This document shows, piece by piece, positions 12,809-25,017 of a DNA stretch of 64,000 nt (within the stretch, counting starts at the first letter, position 1; every line of letters begins with the position of its first letter). A model generated the notes under the pieces. The model saw nothing but the letters and a program-made list of their open reading frames with translations, searched no databases and was not told where the DNA came from. The translations under genes were made by a program, and so were the position numbers. Source of the DNA: Acanthochlamys bracteata (Eukaryota; Streptophyta; Magnoliopsida; Pandanales; Velloziaceae); assembly GCA_019914995.1 (NCBI GenBank), contig CM034145.1, positions 5,153,262 through 5,217,261 on the forward strand. The letters run 5' to 3'.

Positions 12809-15696
12809 ATGTCCGACGAAGAACACCATTTCGAGTCGAAGGCCGACGCCGGTGCTTCGAAGACTTACCCTCAGCAGGCTGGAACAATCCGTAAGAACGG
12901 TTACATCGTTATCAAGGGTAGACCTTGCAAGGTTCGATCGATCTCCCTTCTCTTTTGTATTTCCCATACTTTTATTAATTTCCTAATTTTTGGTGGATTT
13001 GGCTTGGTACATCCTGATACGCGACTGCTTTTAATTGTTTTCTGATAATTCATGACGCTCCCTGCTATACCATTTTTTTTCCAATAATTATTTTGGAGAA
13101 CTTTGGGAGGAGCATTTCATGCGTCATGAAGATATTACAGTATGCCGATCATTGATGTGTTGTTCAAGTTCTCATGGAGATTTCTTGGTTGTGCTGATGG
13201 GAGTTTTCCTCCCGATTTGCTGATGGTAATTGGTTAAAAATTACAAGTAGTTTGGCACTGTGGTGTTACTCGTTTATTTTATTAAGGGCATGATTTTCTA
13301 TGTGATATTATCACAAGCTAGCCACTTAAGTCCACATTCTGCCCATTTCCAATCCTGACTGTTGATCGAAGATCAAGATAATAGGAGTAATTAAAGTGAT
13401 AAGGGTATCATATGTATACGTATTCTATTTTGATTTGATCCAACCACAGTTAGTGATCTTTCTGTAGATTAGTATCATCTTCTGTTTATTTTTGTATAAT
13501 ATTTTGATGTTTGCATATATTGTGAAAATGCTTTTCAGATTAGATGGCAAAATATCTGAAATGGAAATGGTGAGCATTCTCTTGATGATTAATTTATATG
13601 TATTATTACTCCATTTTTCGTAAAAGTATGTAATTGTTATTATTTCATTTATTATCATGTCAAGGCTTAATAAACAAAAATTTAGAGTAGTTATATATTG
13701 ATGGTTGGGATTAGTAGAAATGTACATGAGAAATTGACCAATTTTTTGCCAGTTCCTTTACAAGGTTACCTTGCTGTAATTTTGGCCTTAATTTTTATTG
13801 TTATTTTATTCATGTTGGTAGCATGTCAGTTGTCTCTCTCCCTCACAATCCGTGCTTCTGTATGTTCTTTTTCTTGAAAACTATAGGGTCTTGTGCTATA
13901 ACATTCATGTTTGGCATGACTTGGTGGCATGGTTCTCCCCTGTTTGTCAAAACTTTAAAACTGTGTGCATTGGCACTTTTATGACTTATTTAACTTCATT
14001 TATAGATAGTACCCTGACTATTTTAGCACTTTTGAGAACCAATGGGCTAACTTTGCAAATTGAACAACAATGCGTTGCACTAGAGTTAGTATATCTTGGC
14101 TTGAGATCTGATCTCCCTGGTCTTAGCATGCCGCATAGTTTTCAATTCTGTTTATGCTGTATTGTTGGTATTTATGTTTCTTTCTCTGGAATTTATCAAT
14201 TGTCAGAAGCGGTATACTCTCCTTAACATACTTTTGCAATCGTGAACAAGTTCTTTTTCGCTTTGGCCTGTGTATCTATGCTTAGTTTAGCAGTTTACAC
14301 CAAACGATTGTAGGACGATGGGGCTTTATGCTACTTTTTTGTACTTTTCCCCCTTACATTTCAAGGAGAATTATGTTGGGAAGCATTTTTATCTACCTTT
14401 CCAGTTTCCATAGTAGGAGCTGACCTGTATGCATTTACAACTCTTGTATATCCACATCCACCTTAAGATTTGTCTTGACAATGGAATAAGAGTTATTTTA
14501 CAATTGTATGCCATCTTTGGAGAGCATTAACAACAATGTTATCTTATCTTAAGGCTTCTTCAAGCGTGCTGTTATTTTCTCCTCCTCTTTTGGGTTATTA
14601 GTTTCCGGATGTTGGCTAATTTCTTTCAGAACCTTGCTTGCAGGTTGTTGAGGTTTCTACTTCCAAGACTGGCAAGCATGGTCATGCTAAGTGTCACTTT
14701 GTGGGGATTGATATCTTCAATGGCAAGAAGCTCGAAGATATTGTGCCATCATCCCATAACTGTGATGTAATGTTGCCGTTTTTATGTGGTTATGTTATGT
14801 GATTCTTTCTTTTTCTCATTTAGTTATAAGTCATAACTATCATTTCTGTTTATGTTTGCAGGCTCCTCATGTCAACCGTACTGATTACCAACTCATTGAC
14901 ATATCTGAAGATGGTTTTGTATGTACATGTCTTGTTATCATTCAAGCCAATGCTTATACATTTCCCTTTCTTATGGTTTAGTTAATTACTTTCCTGTAAT
15001 GCAGGTGAGTCTGTTGACTGAAAATGGAAACACAAAAGATGACCTCAGACTTCCTACTGATGAGGCTCTGCTTAGCCAGGTTATTTTCCAAATTACTTTC
15101 TTCTTCCATGTTGATGTTACATTTGCTTTCTGAATAGAATTTTTATATTTGTAAGAGATAACCTCTACGTGATCATGTACTGTTTGCTGATGGAGTTTGT
15201 CACTGTTGAGAAACTATGGTTTGCACTTGTGAAGATTCTCGGAACATTTGAGAATAGTGATGCCAACTCTCTAAGGCTTAAAAGGAGAATAACAAAGGAA
15301 GTTTTCAAAACTGTTTTGGCTTCTTTAAACAGAGGCTAGTTTAATAGGTTTTGTAGATAAGTTATTTAAATGTCAATGGAAAACCTGTTGGCGGTTCTGC
15401 TGTGCAGCATCTGTAGCTTTTAAAAGCAATGCTTTTGAAAAAGTTTATGCATTTCTATCATTTTATTGTGAAGAAGCTTGTTTCACTAAGTATGGCTCTT
15501 TGGACATTGTCAACGTCAAAAAGCAAATTGGAAAGTCAGAGATTAATGCTGTTAAATTAAAAATTGACTGTTTGTTGTTTCTGCTTCGCAGATCAAAGAT
15601 GGTTTTGGTGAAGGGAAGGATCTTGTTGTGACCGTCATGTCTGCCATGGGTGAGGAACAGATATGTGCTCTGAAGGATATCGGACCAAAGAACTGA
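12809..15696 (+). CDS. EIF5A: Eukaryotic translation initiation factor 5A (eIF5A)
   Basis: Five exons: 12,809-12,931; 14,644-14,766; 14,862-14,918; 15,005-15,079; 15,592-15,696. All introns are GT-AG and all junctions are phase 0, giving 160 residues, the normal plant eIF5A length. The product binds ribosomes and promotes elongation and termination, especially at poorly reactive peptide bonds. The hypusine loop [12 protein letters not shown] is intact, with Lys52 as the residue converted to hypusine by deoxyhypusine synthase and hydroxylase. The C-terminal OB-fold segment ([23 protein letters not shown]) is complete. Intron 1 is long (1,712 nt). The ATG is preceded by a short leader. Alternative frames over exon 1 are not coding. 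Confidence 0.97.
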
Positions 15697-16049
15697 TTGG
15701 CAACAGATTGTTTTGAATCTGCAATCAAGAAAAACTCTGCTGTGCTAATTTACATATGAGATTTTTCATAAGGATACTGGGATTTTAATTTTATATGGTG
15801 GGTTGCAAAATCTAGGTTTTGACAACATATAATCCAATTGTTTCATATTTGTATCTAGTATTACCTCTATAATTCTCTTTTAAGTCTTGTTTCTAAAACT
15901 TCTCTGCTCGCAGGTTAGAGTTTTAAAAGCACAATTTTAGTAGTATTATTGGAATTTAGTTCGAGAAAATGTGGTTTTGATATTTGGTTCGTTAAAATGG
16001 TGGAGAGATCTGATTATCGGTAATCTGTAGTCTCAGTAATTTTGGATTA

Positions 16050-16640
16050 TGCTTTTAATACCAAAGATACAGCACCTTGAGCTCTCTCTCAGTCACTGAT
16101 CTACTTTCATCTTCTTCCTCCGGCCTCCTCCATACCGCTGCTGTCTCTAATGCCGTCGCGCAGGAGATCGAACTCGCGGTCGCGCTTGCGAACCCTAGCT
16201 TCGCCGTGGATCTTTCTGCGCGGCAAGCCATGGGATGTAGCAATTCCCTTCTCCCCTTGCTCTATTCCTTCACCGCCGTCTCCCTTGTCTGTCCGCGCCG
16301 CCATTGCTCGCTTTCGAAGTGCACGCAATCGCCAGCGTGAGTCGCCTTAGTTACTGTCCATTGCTGCTGCCTAGCTTGTCGCCGCCTGTTTCCGCTCCTC
16401 TGGCCGATTCGATACAGGCCGGTGTTCTAATTCACTCTTGTCGCCGCTAAAAGGTGTAAGATTCTTCCATCCCTAATTTTCTTAAATTTTGTGATTGGTT
16501 CTATTATTTTCAGTTTCGATCGATTTGTGTTTGATGGATTGATGATGAACTTTGTTGTAAATATTTTGTGAAATTTTTACAGGCTAAAAGAAGCTGGTCA
16601 AGGTGATTCTTCCGATTTTTAAAGGCGAGAAAAATAGGTT
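16050..16640 (+). other. GC-rich exon-like island, possible small gene or non-coding transcript
   Basis: A strikingly GC-rich stretch (about 16,080-16,470) in AT-rich DNA, about 350 bases downstream of the eIF5A stop. The plus strand offers two overlapping open frames: 16,150-16,350 (66 residues, Arg/Ser/Pro-rich, starting MPSRRRSNSR) and 16,077-16,340. The minus strand is also open. A plausible donor (AAGGTGTAAG, near 16,450) and acceptor (TTTTACAG at about 16,582) suggest a spliced plus-strand transcript. I do not recognise the product; the MPSRRR start recalls RAB7 proteins but the match ends there. It could be a 5' exon of a lost gene, a non-coding RNA or a captured fragment. Confidence 0.3.
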
Positions 16641-18180
16641 CCGATTTTTGTCCTGCTTTCCCGTTCTTCTTCCGTTTCGAATCCATTATTTTATAGATTC
16701 AGCTTCGGTATATTTTGGAGTTGTTATGATAGTGGTAACTTGTCTTCTATTATTAAGTTTACTGTAGCGATTTTTTAAAAATAAAAAAACTAGAAAGTAG
16801 ATGGAATAAGTTGGCATAAACAATGCCAAACATCTCTTTTAGATTGTGTTATTTTTGGTAAGTGATCGGAGAATGGCTCTATAGGTCTTTGATGTAACTG
16901 TAGCATTGTAATAGTCTGCAGTAGTTAAGATTTAAGAGTTGATCTGTTGTGGCAATTGTAATAGCCTTAGGTAATAACACAAGGAAACTTTGAAAGATGT
17001 GGCAGTTTGATGCTATGGTTTTTACTCAGAATCATCAATCTCTTGTCTCTTATTGCCATGCATCTTATGTGAGAATACTGAAGGCTAGTTCCCTGCATTC
17101 ACATCTTTATGCAAGGAAATATTTTGTATACATATTTTCTTTGTGAAGAAAGTTGTGAAGGTGCACAGGAAGCTTGCTTGGATGAAGTTTGCTTGTCTTT
17201 GGAAGAAACAAGCTACCTAAATGAAATCCGGAAAGTCATGGATTAACATTTTTATGTAGCAATTTTCATCCATGGAGCTGTAGCACTAACTATTGCATGA
17301 GAATGGTACCTTTCATTATGGACCTTCAAAATTTCAGCACTGTAATCATAAGAATACCATCACTAGAATTTCTATCCGTTTTGCGTTAGCAGCAACTGTA
17401 CTGATGAAATATGTAAAGGGTATTTAGAAGTGTTTATAAAATAGAATTTTTTTAAAATAAAAATTTATTTTTTAAAAAAATAATAAAAATATAGAATAAA
17501 AAATTTTTATTACGTAAAATTTTTTTATAAATTTTTAAATATTTATAAAATATATATTAAAAAATATAAAATAAAGAATTGAAAAATATCGTCGAAGAAA
17601 TGCAATTCCAAACGAGCATAGTCAGGAATTTCTGCTTCTTTAGTTCTGATGCACTGATTTTGCTTAATTGCAAACTGAAAGCTAGCAGCAACAGCAGTGA
17701 TCTGAAGGTATTGAGGTTCTTTTCGGTTGCGATGAGAAACGACGAACTTTAAAAAAAATTGCGTTCTTCAGAAAAACACCAATATGATCTGAACGCAATT
17801 TCTATTACTGTTTTCTTTCTAAAAGATTGATGATTTTATTGCGGTATTTTTGTTATTATATTTTATATCATTATTTGTACGTTTAGTGAACGCTTGTCAT
17901 TAATTTTCAAGTATTTCTTTATTATTAAATAAATATTTTATGTGTTTTTATACATAATTTTGTACTTTTTTAAAACTTTAAATATAAAAAAGTTATATAT
18001 TATAATTTTATACAGATAATTTGTGTTATTCTATTTTAAGTGAAAAAAATTAAATTTATTCTACAAATATTTTTAACTTTATAAAAAAATATTTAATAAC
18101 TACTCCAAAACATTCTCTGGTTTTGAGTCTTTTACTCGAACAATACTTTAGTTTTTCTTCCTTCGAATTTAATTCAGTCA
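16640..18180. other. Intergenic spacer upstream of the WRKY gene
   Basis: No exon could be supported. Moderately AT-rich unique-looking sequence to about 17,400 is followed by one AT-rich MITE-like repeat (17,410-17,610) and more AT-rich DNA. If the GC-rich island upstream is transcribed, part of this stretch may be its downstream exon or 3' UTR. Confidence 0.5.
17410..17610. repeat. AT-rich MITE-like repeat (member 4)
   Basis: Left end GTATTTAGAAGTGTTTAT, central TTATTACGTAAAATTTTTT, right arm TTATAAAATATATATTAAA, ending near AATTCCAAACGAGC. The arms can fold back on each other. The central motif is a variant of the TTCTACGTAGT signature of the family. Confidence 0.55.
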
Positions 18181-18216
18181 GTGATGAACGGCCCACCACT
18201 ACTTCACTCCCACTCT

Positions 18217-18482
18217 CACGTGCGGGGTAGCATGTGCCCACAACAACCAAACCAAGTAACAGAATACTCGTGAGCACTTAACTTAAATTAACACTCCCTG
18301 CCGTTTCTCAGTGGACCCCGTTAGCCGTTACGACTCGCTATAAACAACTAGGTACCACTTTCAGATCCTATTCTAGTTCAAATTGACTCAATCTGCAATT
18401 TAACGGCGTTAGAGTTCCGTTGAAATTTACACCTGATAAAAGCAATCTTTCTTCTTTTGCCTTCTGGTCAACACCAGTCAAA
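18217..18482. promoter_or_regulatory. WRKY gene upstream: G-box and paired W-boxes
   Basis: A palindromic G-box CACGTG lies at 18,217-18,222. Two minus-strand W-boxes, GGTCAA (18,466-18,471, TTGACC) and AGTCAA (18,477-18,482, TTGACT), lie 11 bases apart and about 160-180 bases before the ATG. W-boxes are the binding site of WRKY proteins, so auto- or cross-regulation is plausible. That is inference from motifs alone, and the W-boxes may lie in the 5' UTR. Confidence 0.4.
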
Positions 18483-18642
18483 ACACCAAACCCCCCATTC
18501 CTTCTCTCTCTTCTCATTGTTCTTCAGTTTCATTTCTTCAAATTATTAAATTGAATTTAATTCAATTGGGTCCGATTTCCGTTTTTCTTTAATAATTTTA
18601 TTTCTGAGAAAGAAAATTTTTCGATTGTGGTCTCCGCAATCC

Positions 18643-21600
18643 ATGGCGGAGCCGCAGCAGCTTTCTTCCAGTGCCGGAGAAGAAACCCCAGCTCCGGCGA
18701 ACTCTGTCGACCCTTCTACTGGTAGGGGAGAACAAGAAACCCTAGCTCCAACGAAGAGTTCTGTTGAGGCAGTTGTAGCTGGCGGAGAAGAAAACGTTTT
18801 AATTCCGAGGAAGAGTTCTGTTGTGATAGTTGTAGCTGGTGGAGAAGAAAACGTTTTAATTCCTGCGAAGAGCTCTGCTGAGAAGAAGAGTGGGCATGAA
18901 GGACAACTCGTAGCTCCGGTGAAGAAGGAGACAAGAGGCGAAGGAGAATCACTAGCTCCTGCGAATAGTTCTGTTGAGGTGAAAGCAGGAGGAGAAGGAG
19001 AAACTATAGCTCTGGCGACGAGTTCTACTCAGACGAAAGCAGGAGGCGAAGGAGAAACCATAGCTCAGAGAACGATTACGGTTGAGGCGAAGGCAGGAGG
19101 GGAAGACATCATAGCTCCGGCGACGAGTTCTGTTGAGACGGCGGCAGCTGGAGGAGGCGGAACGTTCTCACAGCTGTTGTCAGGGGCGATGGGGACAGGG
19201 GCTTCGAAGGGAGGCTGCGGTGCTGCTGCTGCTGTGCCGATTCTAGCCATGCCAGTTGATTCTTCTGCTCGGCTTCCGGTAGTTGCTGTTCCTTGCATCA
19301 TTGCTCCTGCTGCACTAATTGAGTCTCCAGGGTTTGCTGTAAGCGATTCTAACTCTCTCTCTCTGTTTCTTTGTTGAGTCTTGTTCATATTCTCAATCAA
19401 AAAGAGTTGAATGAATACTTGTAGTGTGTGAGTTGTAAACATATGTGCTTGACACTCATTTGCCTTAGGGCACAAGGGAAGAAGCAAAATTTGTTTGTCC
19501 TTCGTTATGCCTTCCAGTGTCCGTCTCTTTCAAGACAACGATAATAATTTGATAGTGAATATTTCTAATAATACGCTGTATGGATGAAAAATTAAGAGAA
19601 TAGGGCAAGCTCCTGAGCGAGATGCTGGTATAGTCAAGTTTAAACTTTCATCTAAAGTGCATAATCTGATACTTTTCTGGTGAAAATGTTCTTGCTATAC
19701 AATATGTACTATTATGTTTTTCTGAAAAGAACTGTAGTAAGTGTTTTCGATATTGCAATTATGCTTCACTGTCACTATTAGCTATTGATTGCAATGTTTT
19801 ATCCTCATCAGATTTTAGCGAATTTGATGAGTCTTGTCAACATGATGCATCTTTTGGCTCCTTTATATGAGTAATTTTAGGAGTTCTGTTTGAAATTCTT
19901 AAAGTTTGGATTGTACATTATAGGCCGACTTTACAAATGAAACTCTTATTCTTGGTTTGTCCAGATGTCTTTGCAGCATTTTTAATGTGAAAGCAGTTAG
20001 TGAACTGTGATGATGCTGGGAAATCTTTTGAGCAATTTGCTAGGGAAGTGACTTATTTTCATTGGTGATACAGCAATGTTTCAGTCTTAATTTGATAACA
20101 GATTTGTGATATGAAAATGAAGTTATCCAGTCATTGTGCATCACAGTATGAAATGTTTCTGTTATGCACTCATGGATGTATAAAAGGCAGATATTCCATT
20201 GAAAATATTCAAAGAAGTATAACTTCATGGTTTTAAGATTGATTTATATTGTTGCATCATGCATCCTACTATTTTAGATGAACTGTTTATAGTTCTCACA
20301 TCTTCTTTTAGGGCCCTTTTGCTATGACTCATCAGGCAGTATTGGCTACCGTCACAGCTCAAGCACAACTACAACTTCAGTTGCATGCATCACATGCATC
20401 CCCTTCATCAGAATTGACAATTTCTTCACCAAAACCCTCAGCATCTACAGTCACTCCTTGTCCCATACAACATATACCACCAACCACGCATGAGGATCAT
20501 AGTTGCATGCCTGATGCAGAGTTGTCACCTTCATCTAGGCAAAAGTCCAACTCTGCTCGTATCATTTTAAGGGAGAATTCAAATGATGGTTATAGTTGGC
20601 GAAAGTATGGTCAGAAGCAAGTGAAAAGTAGTGACAGCTCCAGAAGCTATTATAGATGTGCTAATGCTAATTGTTCTGTTAAGAAGAAAGTTCAGCATTT
20701 TCAAGATGGTCGTGTAATTGAGATAGTTTACAAAGGTTCTCACAACCATGAGCCACCTCAAAAGACTAGGGTTTCTAGAGAAAGAAAGTCTCCACCAAGT
20801 GGTTTACCCCTTCAAAATGATGAGATGGAGCTTTCAAGTAGAATATCTAATGAGTTGGATGATCGTCAGTCTAAATTAGAGGAGAATCATGGCAATGCTA
20901 GTCCTCAACAGTTGCATTGCTCAAGTGACTGTGAAGAGGATGCTGGGGTTAAGAATGAAGATCATTGTGATGAACAAGACAGTAAGCGAAGGCAAGTACT
21001 TATTTGGCAGTCTAATTTAATCTTCCTGCTGCAGCTCGTAACACCCATTTATTCTGTTGCAGGCTCATCGAAAATCCTACAGCAATTTCTGCTCAACCGC
21101 TTAGGATAGTTCGGGAATCCAAAATAGTTGTGCAGGCTGCAATCAATTCCAGTCTTGCAAGCGACGGATATAAATGGCGTAAATATGGCCAGAAATTTGT
21201 GAAAGGAAATCCCAATCCAAGGTATGTATCATTTTAGGTTCTTTCCTTGAGTCTATGATGCTAACAAGTAAACCTAAATGGGATGCATTTAAGTTCTTGC
21301 GTAACCCTGCACTCCAATTTGTCATTATTGCCTATTTTTCTTTTGACAGTAGCATGCAGTATAGCTGCACAGTTACTGGATTAAGCTTCCCTAAAACTTG
21401 ATGAAGATCCAAGATATCAGTGAAGATACAACTTCATAAATTCCTGGTTGAGAGGTGCTTATAATAATGTTATGAGAGCTAGCAGCCTGAGTCCCTTATT
21501 TCAGTTACTTACTTACTGTTAGTTATCTCTAAGCTTAAGTCAAGCACCTGAAGTGTTTAATTGCTCATGTTCTAAGACGAAGTACACTAGCATGGGAATT

Positions 21601-24600
21601 GTTTTGAACTCCATTGACTAGCAATATTTGGATGATGTTATGCTAGACTACCTATAGTTTCATAATTGATTTTAGTGATGATCGTGATTCACAGTGCATA
21701 TCTTGGAATTGCATTCTGATATTGCCACTATTTGAAGACTTTAATTTGTGGAGGTAGTTGTGCTAGACCTTTAATTTGTTTCCAAGAGAAATATGTTACC
21801 CATAGTGTAAGTATAAAATTAGGATATGTGTGTGTAAATGAAGACTCCAGTTCGTGCACTTTTTACCCAACTTTCATCAAGCAAAATTTGGCTTATACAT
21901 TTCATTCCCATTGTTATTTAAAGAAAATTAGAATTTGTAGAATTCTATGCAAATTCTCATTGGTTTTAAGATTTATAAAAGTCATGAACTGATTGGTTTT
22001 GGGATTTTCCTGAAGGGTTACAGGTTTGAAGGTAGATTGTTTAAGAGAACTCTGGGAGCTAGTCTCATACAAGGCATAGATAGCCACATGAACAATTACA
22101 AGGTCAATAACAAATTGGCCTAAGGACTAAAATAGTAAATATTTGTTTCCAACTATAATAACAACTCAAAACATTGACAGATGCAAGGCTTTTTCACTAT
22201 CTCCAAAAGTCAAGGTCGTATGCAATACTAATATAGAATACTAATCTTCTCGATCACCACACCTTTTGGATTCATTTCTTTTTTTTTTTTTCCTAGCTTT
22301 ACCTCATTTAGCAAGAACTATATTTCGCTCTTCTGGATGATGTCATCTGTAACAATCTACTAATAGTGCTCTGCCTTGAACTTTGCCTTTTATCTAGGGA
22401 AGAGCTCATTAGTTGCTCTTGACCCACTGCTACCTGCAATTACAATAGTTCCACCTCTTAGAGAGCAGTTTTGTCATTGCCCTTGCTTCCTCTAAACACT
22501 GAGCACTGATGTGCATCATTGGGCATACTAATGCAACAATCCAATGGGAATTGTTATGCTACAACTAAGAATCGCATGAAAACTGGAAGAAAGCAAGCTA
22601 AAAAACTAATATAAAACTGAAAACAGAGTTTATATTCCTTGATGGGTTCTTCAAAAGTTCATACATGTACGTATAGGTTTTGCAGGCTATCTAAAGTCGG
22701 TAGTAACTACTACCTTATTTGAATACTATTCAAAGATAAGAAAACTTACATAGTTTGGTAATTACACACTTGGCTTTCCTACTTTGGCCAGGCATAGCTG
22801 ATGCGAATTGCCCTGCCAAACGAGTTACCTTGACACGGTTAATTGGTGTGAATTCGGTGGTCGTATGTTGTGCGGTCCTTGGCATAATGTAGCTTGCATC
22901 TCCTCATGCGACTTATTTTGATCAGATGCTGAAAATAAAGTGCTAAAGCTGAACGCCGAAGATATGGTATTGGGTGAGGCTACTGGGCTCACCCAGTTCC
23001 CACCAGGTGCCCCAGGCAGCGCCAAGGCGTGCTCTGTTGTTACTCAGGAAAATGGACATCCTGGTCTGTGTCATGCATATCAGACTTGATTAATCATAAT
23101 TGTTTTCCCTTTTGCATACACCAGACAGTTTAACCTGACTTAGAGGGTGATGCTGTTACAAATATCTTGGCTTCTATCTTAACCGTTATTCGAATATAGA
23201 TTTTGCTGTCAAATGCCTGTGCTCACGGTCACTTAACAACTGATACTTCCTTGAAAAGAAAAGTATTGGCCAACCTTTGACCAATACTTTATTCCATGTC
23301 ATTGCCACGGATTTTTGGCCATTAGCACTTGGAGCCTTAGGATTTTTGGCACATTTTTGCTGCTAGTTAAAACTGGTTGTAGACATGGTAGAATACTGCA
23401 ACATCTTCAGAGCTACCTCTTAAGATAAAAGTGGTATTGGCAAAATAATGGTGGTTGTGTATGATGTAGCATGGCAATCTTAATCATGGTTTTAAGTTGG
23501 CAAATAGATAGTGGCACTAGGTAGTGAGACCTTACTTCGAGTTTATACCAGGTTCCTTCTATAATAGACCTGGTCTATTTTGGTATAGCTAAGTCTTGAA
23601 CTAGCAATAACGAGTTTAACTCTATAGATGACAATCAAAAAGAATGTCGTAAGTTTTGGCAGAAGATGATTTCTAACAAAACTGGAACTCTTTCAAGAGC
23701 ATTGTCCAGCTGCGTTCTGCATATATATGACTGTCCATGAATTTTCCGAAACAAACCCAAGTCATTATATGTTAAAAGTTAGATAGCTCCTAAGTCATAT
23801 ACATATGTGAGATTTCCAGATCCCGAGTTGACCATAGATGCTTGTGGATATCAGAACCTGCAACAGATTTGTAGATGTGAAATGTAGGTATTTGATAGAT
23901 TCAAATTTGTCACAAACTGAAGCTTTATAAAATGGAGATGGAGTATTATTGTAGTGGTAGCAGCATTTTGCCAGCTGCATGCAACTAGGTTGAATAGACC
24001 ACCCCTCTATAGCTGCAGCGACTTATGATAGTGAGGACAGTGCGTTGGACGTGTTCTTTAATAGAATAGGGTTTTATCTGTGAGTTGGGTAAGCTTTTTA
24101 GGTTCTCCTCAGACTTTATATGATCCTATCGTGCGAATTTCCAAATTTGAATGCACTGAAGGATAGTTTGCTGCAACTGCAATTTGCCCAAAAGTTATAT
24201 TCACATATATCCTAGTGTAAAGTAGGGCTTACAATTAACCCATTGACCTATGACTTAAAATTCCTTCCTACAATGCCAGTATGTACTTCCCACATGATGT
24301 GGTAACTTATACTGATGTGAGTAGTTTAGTGTTTGTCCATCAATCGTTCTTGTAAACTAGTTACTTAAGGTCAAGGACCTGCCTTCTACTTATTATCTGT
24401 CTGTCTTAGTGGGGTGTCTCATCTGTTCTCTTACTGCATCCATAAACATGTATTGGTATACCGACTCCCTGATCATGAGGTTTAAGAAAAAAAAGCTCTA
24501 GTATATAGGTATGCTTCTGATTGACTCGGCTTTGTTTTGGTCAACACTTCTTGTCTCTGATTCTATTTTTATTTACTTCTTGATGTTATGCAGAAGCTAC

Positions 24601-25017
24601 TACAGATGTACACAATATGGTTGCCCAGTTCGCAAGCACGTTGAGAGGTCTTGTGATGATGCAAAGTCCTTCATAATTACTTATGAGGGTAAACATAATC
24701 ATGAGCAGCCATTGCCAAGGAATGGCCCTGATCCTGTTAGCGATGAAGCACCCACGACTCGTTCTGCTGCTCCAGCTTTGATGATATGTGCTGGACCACA
24801 AAAGGAAGATGAGATCATTTCACACAAAAAACCCAAGTCTGAAAACCTTGATGGCGAAGATACTCAAAAAGATGATCAGAAGTCAAGGATCATTAGTGAA
24901 AAAACAACTGATACCACTCAAACACAACCTGGTATTGAGGAAGTGGGCAACGCCGCAAGCAGCCAACAGCCAGTTTTAAGTGCCAATCATGCCAAGATTT
25001 CAGTCAAAAACTCATAA
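18643..25017 (+). CDS. WRKY32: Group I WRKY transcription factor (WRKY32-like), two WRKY domains
   Basis: Four exons: 18,643-19,338; 20,312-20,991; 21,063-21,221; 24,594-25,017; 652 residues. It is a nuclear DNA-binding protein recognising W-boxes. Domain 1: WRKYGQK at about 328-334 with a C-X4-C...HNH finger. Domain 2: WRKYGQK at about 497-503, GNPNPR, then C-X4-C and HNH. Intron 3 (3,372 nt) sits at the conserved Arg codon of the C-terminal domain, a known landmark. Intron 2 is only 71 nt and needs a GC donor (AG|GCAAGT) to keep frame; the GT four bases later shifts the frame into a stop. Exon 1 encodes imperfect 18-19-residue repeats. An ATG 18 bases upstream (18,625) is in frame, but 18,643 was preferred because MAEPQQ looks like a normal start. 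The exon 2 start (GPFAMTHQ) resembles other group I members. Assignment to WRKY32 is from memory. The protein is longer than Arabidopsis WRKY32. Confidence 0.9.
18720..19165 (+). repeat. Imperfect coding tandem repeat in WRKY exon 1
   Basis: Units of about 18-19 codons built around AGGEGETIA / [10 protein letters not shown] followed by a Ser-Ser-Val/Thr-Glu segment. The pair starting at 18,771 and 18,828 is nearly perfect with period 57 nt. The pair at 18,981 and 19,035 has period 54 nt. Both periods keep the frame. About six to eight degenerate units are recognisable by eye. Confidence 0.75.
21222..24593 (+). other. Long intron 3 of the WRKY gene
   Basis: 3,372 nt between GTATGT and TTATGCAG, splitting the C-terminal WRKY domain. 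No other gene or full repeat was recognised inside. A less AT-rich patch at about 22,790-23,050 (with CACCAGGTGCCCCAGGC) stands out in composition but has no convincing ORF or repeat partner in the window. Confidence 0.6.

Noticed and set aside
16150-16170. MPSRRR start suggesting a RAB7-type GTPase
   Set aside because: The next residues do not match, and no G-box motifs follow in this frame or in nearby exons.
18716-18952. 78-codon minus-strand open frame
   Set aside because: Antisense shadow of the in-frame repeats in WRKY exon 1, which keep the opposite strand open too.
22790-23050. Less AT-rich patch in WRKY intron 3 as a nested gene or SINE
   Set aside because: No intact A and B boxes with an A-rich tail, no credible ORF, and no second copy in the window.
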